From positions 1 through 39,198 of IMG/VR virus record IMGVR_UViG_3300020000_000039: a DNA stretch of 39,198 bases; one strand, 5' to 3'. A program made the translations under genes and the position numbers. The first letter of the stretch is position 1. The number at the start of each line of letters is the position of its first letter. The notes under the pieces are model-generated. The model made no database searches. It saw nothing but the letters and a program-made list of their open reading frames with translations, and was not told where the DNA came from. Source of the DNA: a virus. Of this stretch, positions 5,836-12,671 are shown in pieces.

Positions 5836-6978
5836 TTAACCCTTTCCAGCAAGGAACCGTTGGCAAGCCGCCTCCAAGGCTTCGGCCCGGGCGGCGATGG
5901 ACAAGGCGTCGTCCTTCAAGGCGGCGGCGGTCGCCTCCAGTTGGGCGGCGTCGACCTTGGCCCGGGCGGCGGCTTCGTTCGTGTCCTCCGGCCCGAAAAG
6001 CGCGGTCCGGATGCTCGCGACCCAAGCCCGGGGAACGCCGAGCCGCTTGGCGACGGTCTCGTCGGTAAGATCGCCGCAATAGCGGCGGGCCGTGTCGTCG
6101 AAGTGTCCGTCCAGATAATCGCGAATGCTCCGGTTCGCCTCCAGCGTCGGCGACGGCGGCGGTTCGGCTCGCGGCGGCTGGACGACGACGGCGACGGTCT
6201 CGGCTTCGGTTTGCATGGCGGACTCCTCGGTTTGGTCGGGTTGCATGGCGGGCGGGTCGAACTGATCGACGAACCGCCAGCGGAACGGGCGGCGCTCGCG
6301 ACCCGCGACCGGCTCTTCGATAAGGACGCCCGCCGCGATGGCGCGGACGACGGCGTCGTTAAACGTCCAGATATTGAAGTCGCCCCGGTGCGCGGCTTCG
6401 CGGCGTCCCGCCCAAATCCGGTTCGGATGCGCGGCGATAAAGGCCAGCATTCGCCGCTCTAGCGCGGTTGCGCCGACTTCCGACCGGCGTTCGCGCTTCC
6501 CCGGCTGGACCGGCAAGTCAGTTGCAATCTGATTATGTTGCATCGGCGCGGACTCCTTGGCGGCGGCGGTCGCGGCGCGGACCTTGGCGACTTCCTTGGC
6601 AAGAGCGCCGACCGGCTTGGCGGGCTTCGGCTTCCCCATTAGCCCGGACGCGGCGGCGGCTAGGTCGCGGTCGCGGATTGCCATAAACGCCGCCCGCTTT
6701 TGATGCGGCGGCATGGAGGACCGGCCCCCGGGCTTGTGATCGGGACAAAGGGCGTAACCGCGCTTGTCGCAAAGCCAGCCCTTTTGCTCGGCGAACTTGG
6801 CGACGCAATCGGGCGGGAGCCGGGACGCCTTCCCGGGTGAAAGCCGGAGCGTCGCCGCGCAACCGTCCTTCGCGAGACAATGAACGACATGGAACGGGCG
6901 GCGCTTATGGTCGTCGCCGCATTGCAAGAGCGTAACCGGATAGATCGCCGTCGACGTCGCGTTCGGTGTTTCCAGCAT
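5836..6978 (-). CDS. Hypothetical protein with Cys-rich N-terminus and HTH-like C-terminus
   Basis: A 380-residue multidomain protein. The N-terminal 75 residues hold several Cys and His (C20, then HVVHC, KDGC, LCDK, LCPDH) and could bind zinc. A winged-helix-like region follows near 175-235 (ERRMLAFIAAHPN, then FRWRFVD). Near 285-325 lies a helix-turn-helix-like stretch (YLDGHFDD, then ETVAKRLGVPRAWV), known from many alphaproteobacterial phage and prophage proteins. The C-terminus is an Ala/Glu-rich coiled coil. It is immediately downstream of the replication initiator, so a regulatory or replication role is plausible. Function not established. Confidence 0.6.
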   Translation of the reverse strand: MLETPNATSTAIYPVTLLQCGDDHKRRPFHVVHCLAKDGCAATLRLSPGKASRLPPDCVAKFAEQKGWLCDKRGYALCPDHKPGGRSSMPPHQKRAAFMAIRDRDLAAAASGLMGKPKPAKPVGALAKEVAKVRAATAAAKESAPMQHNQIATDLPVQPGKRERRSEVGATALERRMLAFIAAHPNRIWAGRREAAHRGDFNIWTFNDAVVRAIAAGVLIEEPVAGRERRPFRWRFVDQFDPPAMQPDQTEESAMQTEAETVAVVVQPPRAEPPPSPTLEANRSIRDYLDGHFDDTARRYCGDLTDETVAKRLGVPRAWVASIRTALFGPEDTNEAAARAKVDAAQLEATAAALKDDALSIAARAEALEAACQRFLAGKG

Positions 6979-6981
6979 TGC

Positions 6982-7710
6982 CTAGCCTCCAAGTTCGACC
7001 CGCCAAACGTGCGACGCCCAAGCGGTCTCCAGATTAGCGACGACGCCGTCGCGCTTGGCCCGCTGGCGGAAGCGTTCGACTTGCGTCGCCAGTTCGGCGG
7101 GCGACCAGCGTTCGACGAACTGGCGGGCGCGGTTGGTTTTGGGGAGCGTCGGCGGTTGCCAATCGGACGCGAGCGCGACTTTCCTTAAAACTGATTTTTC
7201 GGAATCCGCTTTAGTTACTGGTTCCTTACTAGGTTCCGTGTCGCCGCTCCGCGACCCTTTCTGTGACAAATTGCGACCGGTAGCGGGGGCGCAACCCTTT
7301 CCGAGCGGCGACCCTTTGGCCCCGTTAAAAAGGGTCGCCTTGTGTGCGACGCTTCCCGCCCCGTTCAAAGTGTCGCCGATAGAGCGACTCTTTCCAGCCC
7401 GGGAGCCGAGCCGCTTGCCGCGCTGGTCGACCAGCGGAAGCGAGTCCTCGGCATGGCGGAGTTTCCAGACTTTGACTTGCGACGTCCGCCCGCGCCGTCC
7501 GCCCGAATCTTCGATTAGCTGGAGCCGCTGGAGCCGGACCAGTTCGCGCATGATCGACGTTCGATGAAAGCCGCAAAACTCGGCAAGCCATTCGACGGAC
7601 GGCCAAGCCAAGCCGTCCTTATTGGCCCGGTCGGCAAGCGCGACCAGCAAGAGCCGCGACCGCGTCTCAATCCGCTGGCGAATCGCCCAAGTCATTGCGT
7701 CGAAACTCAT
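6982..7710 (-). CDS. Phage replication initiator with helix-turn-helix domain
   Basis: A 242-residue protein. The N-terminal 80 residues are a winged helix of the kind found in phage replication proteins (RLLLVALADRAN, AWPSVEWLAEFCGFHRTS). Residues about 95-175 are a low-complexity, Gly/Lys/Ser-rich linker. The C-terminal 65 residues are a small helical domain like DnaT/replisome-organiser tails (DWQPPTLP, then TAWASHVWRVE). The DNA coding for the linker carries six copies of a GCGACCCTTT iteron, the arrangement of lambda O and its origin. It would bind the origin and recruit host helicase. No separate helicase loader is recognised nearby. Confidence 0.75.
   Translation of the reverse strand: MSFDAMTWAIRQRIETRSRLLLVALADRANKDGLAWPSVEWLAEFCGFHRTSIMRELVRLQRLQLIEDSGGRRGRTSQVKVWKLRHAEDSLPLVDQRGKRLGSRAGKSRSIGDTLNGAGSVAHKATLFNGAKGSPLGKGCAPATGRNLSQKGSRSGDTEPSKEPVTKADSEKSVLRKVALASDWQPPTLPKTNRARQFVERWSPAELATQVERFRQRAKRDGVVANLETAWASHVWRVELGG
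7181..7393. other. Probable replication origin (iterons plus AT-rich stretch)
   Basis: Six copies of a 10-base iteron occur in 143 bases: direct GCGACCCTTT at 7251-7260 and 7308-7317, GCAACCCTTT at 7291-7300, GCGACTCTTT at 7384-7393, and inverted copies at 7329-7338 (exact) and 7367-7376 (one mismatch). An AT-rich stretch at 7181-7235 next to them could melt first. The array is inside the replication initiator gene, over its linker, as in lambdoid phages. Confidence 0.65.
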
Positions 7711-7713
7711 TGT

Positions 7714-7896
7714 TTACTCTTCCGGGAAATAGCCTTCGACCCAACCCAAAACCCGGTCGACGTCCGCGCCGCTGGCAAGCATCCCGGCGACCTTGCCTTC
7801 GATGCGGTTCGCGACCGCGACCGCCCGCTTACGTTGCTTGGGCGTCAGCCCATCGACCGGGATATGGAGCCGGAGGAAGTCTTTTGAATCCGTCAT
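7714..7896 (-). CDS. Small hypothetical protein
   Basis: A 60-residue helical protein (LTPKQRKRAVAVANRIEGKV, then ADVDRVLGWVEGYFPEE). It is not recognised. The ATG at 7896 is preceded by GAAAGGGCTAG, the local ribosome binding site type. It lies three bases upstream of the replication initiator gene and downstream of the methyltransferase gene, inside the left early operon. Confidence 0.55.
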   Translation of the reverse strand: MTDSKDFLRLHIPVDGLTPKQRKRAVAVANRIEGKVAGMLASGADVDRVLGWVEGYFPEE

Positions 7897-7912
7897 TTGC
7901 TAGCCCTTTCGA

Positions 7913-8902
7913 TTATGCCGCCGCCGCGCTTCCCCGGTCGACGACAAGGTCGACGAACAAGCCGGAGCGGTCGCGAAGGCGGCGCTCGGCAATGTCCAGA
8001 TAAGCGGGCTTAAGTTCAATCCCGACGAACGGGCGTTGGCAAATATGGGCGGCGATGGCGGTCGACCCGGAACCGACGAACGGGTCGACGACCAGCCCGC
8101 CCGGGGGCGTAACCAGCCGGATAAGCCATGCAAGCAAGGCGACCGGCTTAACGGTCGGATGATCGTTCCCGACGCCGCGTTCGTCGGCGCTCGTCTTGGC
8201 GCAATAGAAGTAACGGGCGCAATCGGTCGGGAAGCCTTGGACGGCGTTGGCGCTCCCGTCATGGGCGACGTTCGCGGGCCAGCGACCGGCCCCGGCTTCG
8301 TCGTCCGGCTGGACCCGGCAAGCGTCGATATTGAGCGCCCCGGTTCCCCAACGAAGGACGTTCGCCGGGACCGACTTTTCGGACAATGGCTTCCGGGCCA
8401 AGGCAATCGGTTCGATGGCGGGCTTAAGCGCCGTTCCCCAACCGTCCCAAAGCTCGGCGTCGGCTTCATCCATTGTCCGCCCGGTCCGGTGATTTTTCGG
8501 GAAGCCGGAGCCGTAAAGCCAAGCGATAAGGTCGCGGAGTTCGAAGCCCGCGTCCTCTATCGCGACCGCGAGCCGGTGATAATTGCGAGCCGCGCCGAAC
8601 GCGACCAAATGGCCCCCGGGCTTCAAGACGCGCAAGACTTCCGCCCAAGTCTCCGGGTCGAACGCGACGTCGCCGCCGTCCCATTGCTCGCCGTAAAAGC
8701 CCTTGCTGGTCCGGTGATACGGTCCCCAAATCCCGGCCTTTTCGTCGGCGTTGTTAATCGGCGCGGCGGTCGGCGACCCGAACCGCTTAACGATGCTGGC
8801 GAGATGATAGGGCGGGTCGGTTACGACCGCGTCGACGCTGGCGTCCGCAAGCTCGGCCAAGCGGACGCGCATATCCCCAAGCAAGAGCCGCGCCCCGGCC
8901 AT
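7913..8902 (-). CDS. Orphan DNA methyltransferase (DPPY, beta-type order)
   Basis: A 329-residue S-adenosylmethionine-dependent DNA methyltransferase. The catalytic DPPY motif is at residues 29-32, HPTVKP at 248-253 and the cofactor motif DPFVGSGS at 273-280. DPPY before the cofactor motif is the beta-group order, and DPPY favours adenine-N6 methylation, although N4-cytosine enzymes cannot be fully excluded. The ATG at 8902 overlaps the upstream stop by one base (TAATG). No restriction gene is adjacent. The likely roles are protection from host restriction or epigenetic control. The target sequence cannot be read from the gene. Confidence 0.9.
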   Translation of the reverse strand: MAGARLLLGDMRVRLAELADASVDAVVTDPPYHLASIVKRFGSPTAAPINNADEKAGIWGPYHRTSKGFYGEQWDGGDVAFDPETWAEVLRVLKPGGHLVAFGAARNYHRLAVAIEDAGFELRDLIAWLYGSGFPKNHRTGRTMDEADAELWDGWGTALKPAIEPIALARKPLSEKSVPANVLRWGTGALNIDACRVQPDDEAGAGRWPANVAHDGSANAVQGFPTDCARYFYCAKTSADERGVGNDHPTVKPVALLAWLIRLVTPPGGLVVDPFVGSGSTAIAAHICQRPFVGIELKPAYLDIAERRLRDRSGLFVDLVVDRGSAAAA

Positions 8903-9288
8903 TAGCGGCGACCGCGCTTCCCGAGACGGTCGACGGCTTCGGAGATAAGCAACGCCCATGCTTCGCCGAGCGGCAAGCCTTCGCGCTTGGCGAACCGGGC
9001 GACGGCGGCGGATTGCTTCGGCCAATCGGCCCGCATGGTCCGGATTAAGGCGGACGGCGTCGCGACCTTGCGGTCCGCCTCCAGCCGCCGCGACGCTTCG
9101 TCCATCCCAAGCCGCTCGGCAATCTCCCGGACGCGGTCGTCGATCATAAAAAATTGAGCGGTCGGACCGACCAGCCCGCGAATAGACGCGGGCGCTTGGC
9201 GATAGGATTCGCGGCGATAGCCGGTCGCCAAGGCTTCCGCCCGGACGGCTTCGGAGACTGATATCGAACGTTGCGGATTGCTTGCCAT
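8902..9288 (-). CDS. Hypothetical protein in early operon
   Basis: A 128-residue helical, moderately basic protein (SRRLEADRKVAT, then LIRTMRADWPKQSAAVARFAKREGL). No domain is recognised. The ATG at 9288 has AAAGGG seven bases upstream, and its stop overlaps the methyltransferase start by one base, so the two are translationally coupled. It might be a specificity or regulatory partner of the methyltransferase, but only position suggests this. Confidence 0.55.
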   Translation of the reverse strand: MASNPQRSISVSEAVRAEALATGYRRESYRQAPASIRGLVGPTAQFFMIDDRVREIAERLGMDEASRRLEADRKVATPSALIRTMRADWPKQSAAVARFAKREGLPLGEAWALLISEAVDRLGKRGRR

Positions 9289-9291
9289 TGC

Positions 9292-9528
9292 CTAGCCCTT
9301 TCCCAATTGGGGGACGCGGCTTCCGTCCGCGCCCCCCTCCGTCGCTAGGTTGCGAGCGACGGATTCCTTCGCGACCAAGTCCAAGCGGGCGGCGCTAATC
9401 AGCCGCTCCAGCCGGTCCCGGTCGAAGCCCGTTTCGTTGCGGAGATAGGCGCGGTCGACGTCGCCGAACGTCCGGGCGGCGCGGCGAAGCTCGGCGCGGA
9501 CGACCGCAAGGGCGATGCGGTCCGGCAT
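9292..9528 (-). CDS. Small hypothetical protein
   Basis: A 78-residue protein starting at the ATG at 9528; a longer in-frame reading to 9627 overlaps the RusA-like gene and looks spurious. Two helical segments (LAVVRAELRRAARTFGDVDR and DRDRLERLISAARLDLVA) suggest a small helical, perhaps DNA-associated protein. Not recognised. Confidence 0.5.
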   Translation of the reverse strand: MPDRIALAVVRAELRRAARTFGDVDRAYLRNETGFDRDRLERLISAARLDLVAKESVARNLATEGGADGSRVPQLGKG

Positions 9529-9542
9529 GGTCGACCAGCGAA

Positions 9543-9917
9543 TCACGCCATCGGCCCTTCGACTTCGATAACCAGCCGACCGGCCTTCGACTTGTCGGAC
9601 CAGTCGACCGGCTGGATTGCGAAGCAATCGTCGTCGACCCGGAGCGCGGCGGCGATGCCGTCCAAAAAGCTCTTCGCGCTGGCGATAAGGTTATCGTCGT
9701 CGCCGCGCGACCAGTTGATCGGCGGGAAAGCGTGAATCGTTACCTTCAAGGGCCGGTCCGCGACGAACTTGAACCCGACCGGTTTGGCGGCGGCGGTTGC
9801 CAAATATCCTTCGGCCTTCGCCTTCCGGATGGAGCTAGCCTTTTGCCAACGGTTCGGACGTCCGTTCGGACTTAAATTGCTTGAAGGCCAGCCGGTCTTA
9901 ATTTGGAGGCTAGCCAT
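9543..9917 (-). CDS. RusA-like Holliday junction resolvase
   Basis: A 124-residue RusA-family endonuclease, near the usual 120 residues. The family's acidic metal site is visible as RGDDDNL (D73-D75), then D86 in SFLDGI and an acidic cluster near 96-98 (RVDDD). The beta-strand PLKVTIHAFPP precedes it as in RusA. It resolves branched DNA made during phage recombination and replication, and can debranch DNA before packaging. It sits in the left early operon beside the Cro-like and zinc-ribbon genes. Confidence 0.8.
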   Translation of the reverse strand: MASLQIKTGWPSSNLSPNGRPNRWQKASSIRKAKAEGYLATAAAKPVGFKFVADRPLKVTIHAFPPINWSRGDDDNLIASAKSFLDGIAAALRVDDDCFAIQPVDWSDKSKAGRLVIEVEGPMA

Positions 9918-9929
9918 TCGGTTCGCCTC

Positions 9930-10145
9930 CTATCCGTTGGGCCGGACGCGGTCCTTATCGCGACGACGGCGGTTGCTTTCCCGGGTGATTTTGCGGCGGC
10001 AAAGGCGGCAACGAACGCGGTCCTTGCCGATTTTTTGGGTGTTCGCTGGCGTTTTCGGATGGAGACAGATCGGCCAAACTTCGCCGTCCGGCGACGGGTC
10101 GGCGGCATGGCCCGGATTGGGGAAATAGGGTCCGCGCCCGTCCAT
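9930..10145 (-). CDS. Small zinc-ribbon-like protein
   Basis: A 71-residue basic protein. C27 and H29 (ICLH) and a CRLC pair form a C-x-H ... C-x2-C arrangement that could bind zinc, followed by a very basic tail (RRKITRESNRRRRDKDR). This suggests a nucleic-acid-binding protein. The ATG at 10145 overlaps the stop of the Cro-like gene by one base, so it is the second gene of the left early operon. Confidence 0.6.
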   Translation of the reverse strand: MDGRGPYFPNPGHAADPSPDGEVWPICLHPKTPANTQKIGKDRVRCRLCRRKITRESNRRRRDKDRVRPNG

Positions 10146-10330
10146 TAGGCGGCGGTCCGATGCGCCCGCATGAAGGCGCGAACGCGGTCCAGAGTCGACA
10201 AGCGAATGTCGCGGCCTTCGCGAAGCTGGCGGACGAAATGCTTATCGCCAAGAGCTTCGACGCCGAACCGCGCTTCGCTCATATCGCGAGCGATACAGAA
10301 GGCTTCGATATCGACCAGCAGCGGGGACAT
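10145..10330 (-). CDS. Cro-like small DNA-binding protein
   Basis: A 61-residue protein divergent from the CI-like gene. It resembles short XRE/Cro-like phage regulators: MSEARFGVEALGDKHFVRQL gives a helix-turn-helix, followed by a helix (LSTLDRVRAFMRAH). It is the first gene of the left early operon and probably shuts down repressor synthesis. The predicted promoter (-35 at 10360-10365, -10 near 10337-10342) places the transcription start about at the ATG (10330), and there is no properly spaced ribosome binding site. The mRNA may therefore be leaderless. Confidence 0.7.
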   Translation of the reverse strand: MSPLLVDIEAFCIARDMSEARFGVEALGDKHFVRQLREGRDIRLSTLDRVRAFMRAHRTAA

Positions 10331-10336
10331 TCTCTT

Positions 10337-10365
10337 AAAATGCGGGTGATTTATCCCCCGCGCAA
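10337..10365 (-). promoter_or_regulatory. Leftward early promoter with repressor operator in the spacer
   Basis: On the minus strand: TTGCGC as -35, a 17-base spacer, then CATTTT as -10. The spacer lies in the near-perfect palindrome GCGGGTGATT/TATCCCCCGC (10342-10361; one mismatched pair besides the centre). The same TTGCGC plus operator block is found at 11098-11121 on the plus strand. Repressor bound here would block RNA polymerase directly. Confidence 0.65.
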
Positions 10366-10429
10366 GCCGCGCAAATCGTTTTTGTAGACTCCTAGAAACG
10401 TGATAAGCCCCCGCTTCGGAGGACTACGA

Positions 10430-11020
10430 ATGATTAAGAATATCCGCGTTGCGCTAGAGCGCGAGATGGACCGAACCGGCCTTCGCGGGAAAAAGCTAAG
10501 TCGCGACGCTGGTCTAAACGAAAGCGCGGTCCGCGACCTTATGTCCAAAGTCGACGACCCGCGCGTCGGCACCTTACTAAAGTTAGCCGCCGCCCTAGGT
10601 GTCCCGGCGTCGTTTCTTTTCGATAACTTCATCCCGGTTACGGGACTGGTCGGACCGAACGGGATAGTCCGCTTCGTCGACGAAAAGAATCCGATGATGG
10701 TTCCGCGCCCGCCGACGCCATTGGGGGAGATTGTCGCTATCCGAGTCGTCGACGACGGGCTTCGTCCCGCCCATCGCGCCGGGGACGTCCTCTTTTTCAG
10801 CCGCCAAAGCGACGTTATCGAACTGGACTATATCGGAGACGAATGCGTCGCGCAGACGATGGACGGGTCGGTCTATCTCCGGACCCTAGCGCCCGGGACG
10901 AACGCCGGGACTCATACGTTGCGCCACTGGACCGGACTCGACTCCGAAAACGTCGTCCTAGCTTGGGCGGCTCCGGTCCTCTTTTCGATGCGGCGGGCGG
11001 CGCTTCCGGACGTTAGTTAA
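10430..11020 (+). CDS. CI-like phage repressor with LexA-type fold lacking catalytic residues
   Basis: A 196-residue repressor. The N-terminal 60 residues form an XRE helix-turn-helix (KKLSRDAGLNESAVRDLM). The C-terminal 95 residues match the S24/LexA dimerisation domain (GEIVAIRVVDDGLRP, then AGDVLFFS). The usual DSMxP nucleophile region reads DGLRP, so Gly (110) replaces the catalytic Ser, and the usual Lys in the VxLK-like strand is Arg (151). RecA-stimulated self-cleavage is therefore unlikely. The ATG at 10430 has GGAGGA seven bases upstream. It should bind the two GGGnGATAAATCnCCC operators flanking the gene and maintain lysogeny. Confidence 0.85.
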   Translation: MIKNIRVALEREMDRTGLRGKKLSRDAGLNESAVRDLMSKVDDPRVGTLLKLAAALGVPASFLFDNFIPVTGLVGPNGIVRFVDEKNPMMVPRPPTPLGEIVAIRVVDDGLRPAHRAGDVLFFSRQSDVIELDYIGDECVAQTMDGSVYLRTLAPGTNAGTHTLRHWTGLDSENVVLAWAAPVLFSMRRAALPDVS

Positions 11021-11097
11021 GATCGCGCCGCCGTCTTTTCGATTAACGCTGATTAAACAAGTCTCCCAAAGGGACGTCGAAAACTAGACTCCTTCGG

Positions 11098-11126
11098 TTG
11101 CGCCGGGGGATAAATCACCCCACGAA
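11098..11126 (+). promoter_or_regulatory. Rightward early promoter with repressor operator in the spacer
   Basis: TTGCGC at 11098-11103 precedes GGGGGATAAATCACCC (11105-11120), the same operator as at 10342-10361. A -10 near 11121-11127 (ACGAAT) is weak. It would drive the operon starting at 11162. The rest of the gap 11021-11161 holds an AT-rich stretch and no gene. Confidence 0.55.
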
Positions 11127-11161
11127 TCGCGGTTTCCAAATCGACTCCAAAGGGGGCGACC

Positions 11162-11377
11162 GTGGCGACCGACGACCTAACCGACCCGATTCTTGCCTTG
11201 CTGATGGCGGAACTTAATTGTCCGTTTCCGCCCGGAACGCCGGACGCGACGGCTTGGCTTATCGGTTACGGCATGGGCCACAAGGCGGCGGCGGCGTTGG
11301 CATGGCCGGACCCGAAGGACCGCCCGCCGATAGCGACTTTCGAAGCGCCGCCGTCGCGCCGCGACCGGGCGAACTAA
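11162..11377 (+). CDS. Small hypothetical protein
   Basis: A 71-residue protein starting with GTG, behind an AAAGGGGG ribosome binding site. The middle is mildly hydrophobic (ATAWLIGYGMGHKAAAALAW) but interrupted, so probably not a membrane helix. It is the first gene of the rightward early operon and overlaps the next gene by one base (TAATG). Not recognised. Confidence 0.55.
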   Translation: MATDDLTDPILALLMAELNCPFPPGTPDATAWLIGYGMGHKAAAALAWPDPKDRPPIATFEAPPSRRDRAN

Positions 11378-11682
11378 TGGTCTCGCCGCCAGTCTTGAAG
11401 CTCCCGGCCTTGCCGGAGGCGTCGCCGGGTCGCTGGCAACTATGGCGGGCGTCGTCGCCGCCGCAACGGCTTTTCGTGATCGGCGCGACCGGGCGGTCGC
11501 TGGCGATGCTTTTCGAAACGGCTCGGCTCCCGGGTTGGGAAAACGGGCTTTTGATGGCGGAAGCTCCGGCCATGCGCGACGCGCTGGTCGCGCTGCTAAC
11601 CGCGCCGACCTTTGTCGCCTTCGAAGCGGCGGTCGACGACGCCCGCGCCATCATTTGCCGCCTTGCGGACAACCGGAGCTAA
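11377..11682 (+). CDS. Small hypothetical protein
   Basis: A 101-residue protein of unknown function. The ATG at 11377 overlaps the upstream stop by one base, and its own stop overlaps the next ATG in the same way, so this is tightly coupled operon coding. The sequence has a Trp/Leu-rich first half (RWQLWRASSPPQRLFVIGA) and an Ala-rich helical second half with one Cys. Confidence 0.55.
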   Translation: MVSPPVLKLPALPEASPGRWQLWRASSPPQRLFVIGATGRSLAMLFETARLPGWENGLLMAEAPAMRDALVALLTAPTFVAFEAAVDDARAIICRLADNRS

Positions 11683-12053
11683 TGGCCCGCGCCCGGACCG
11701 GAGGCGTCCGCGCCAAGAGCGGACCGGCGTTCGACCCGGACGTCCCGGTTCGCGGCGTCTATCGGACCCGCTTCGTTAAGGACGGCCCGCCCGTCGCCTT
11801 GCTGATTTGGTTCGGCCCGCCGCTGGACCCGGAGACCGGCGAACCGATGGACCGCGCCTCCAAATGGTTCGCCCGGATTAACGGCGGCGAAGTCGTCGAA
11901 GCGTCGCGCTTTTGGCCCGGGTGCGCCCGCGACCCGATTAGCTTCGCCCAATATCGCCATATCGTCGACCGGTCCCGGACGCTGGACCCGGGCGACCCTT
12001 ACTTCGACCCGTATCGCCCAATCGACCGGGCCGTCGCGCCGCCGCCGTTTTAA
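11682..12053 (+). CDS. Hypothetical protein
   Basis: A 123-residue protein starting at the ATG in the TAATG overlap at 11680-11684. It has a beta-rich, aromatic central part (RTRFVKDGPPVALLIWFGPP, then RASKWFARINGGEVV) and a Tyr/Pro/Asp-rich C-terminus. Proteins of this appearance are found near RecT genes of alphaproteobacterial phages, but I do not recognise a named family. It precedes the 200-residue gene by 15 bases. Confidence 0.55.
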   Translation: MARARTGGVRAKSGPAFDPDVPVRGVYRTRFVKDGPPVALLIWFGPPLDPETGEPMDRASKWFARINGGEVVEASRFWPGCARDPISFAQYRHIVDRSRTLDPGDPYFDPYRPIDRAVAPPPF

Positions 12054-12068
12054 GGAAGGAGTCCGACC

Positions 12069-12671
12069 ATGCCGTCCGACGCAATCCACGACGTTAAGCC
12101 TTGGCCCGCCGCCGACCGCCATCATAACGCGCCGCCGCTAGAGGACCGGATAACGTTCGACTTCGACGTCGCCATCGCGGCGAAGGAACTGGACGACCGC
12201 GTCCGCCAGATCGTCGCCAGCGCCGACGCCAGCCCGGACCCGCTGGAAAGCCCGGAGGACGCCGGGAAGGCGGCGGACTTGGTCGCAATGGCCCGCGACG
12301 CGGCCAAGGCTATCGAAGCCGAACGCGAGACCTTGAACCGTCCGCTTTTGACGGCGACCCGGGCGCTTAAGTCCAAGGCGGACGCGCTGGTCGCGCCGAT
12401 GGACGCCGCCGTCGCGCTGGTCCGCGACCGGCTGGACGATTGGGTCGCGGCGAACGACGCCGCCGCGCTCGGCGACTATGGCGCGAAGGCGTCCGCCCGG
12501 GAAAGCTGGAGCTTCGACGTCGTCGATTATGGCAAGTTGCCTATCGCCATCCGTCGCCATCCCGACGTTTTGGCGGCGATGGACAAGGTCGTCCGGGCGC
12601 AAGTTCGCGGCGGCGCTCGCCGGATTGCTGGCGTCCGTATCTTTGCCGCGACGAAGGCGGCGGTCCGGTAA
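12069..12671 (+). CDS. Helical phage recombination-module protein
   Basis: A 200-residue protein, helical over residues 30-140. An Ala/Glu/Lys-rich stretch (AARDAAKAIEAERETLN) is followed by RALKSKADALVAPMDAAVAL, and the C-terminal 60 residues are more globular. Similar coiled-coil proteins sit just upstream of RecT or other recombination genes in many phages of alphaproteobacteria; the function is unknown. The ATG at 12069 has AAGGAG seven bases upstream. Its stop overlaps the next start (TAATG). Confidence 0.6.
   Translation: MPSDAIHDVKPWPAADRHHNAPPLEDRITFDFDVAIAAKELDDRVRQIVASADASPDPLESPEDAGKAADLVAMARDAAKAIEAERETLNRPLLTATRALKSKADALVAPMDAAVALVRDRLDDWVAANDAAALGDYGAKASARESWSFDVVDYGKLPIAIRRHPDVLAAMDKVVRAQVRGGARRIAGVRIFAATKAAVR

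Noticed and set aside
5639-6079. A 146-residue Arg-rich frame
   Set aside because: A shadow of the 60- and 380-residue genes in another frame.
9975-9990. Another GGGTGATTT operator-like match
   Set aside because: It is inside the zinc-ribbon gene, without a right half or promoter; probably chance.
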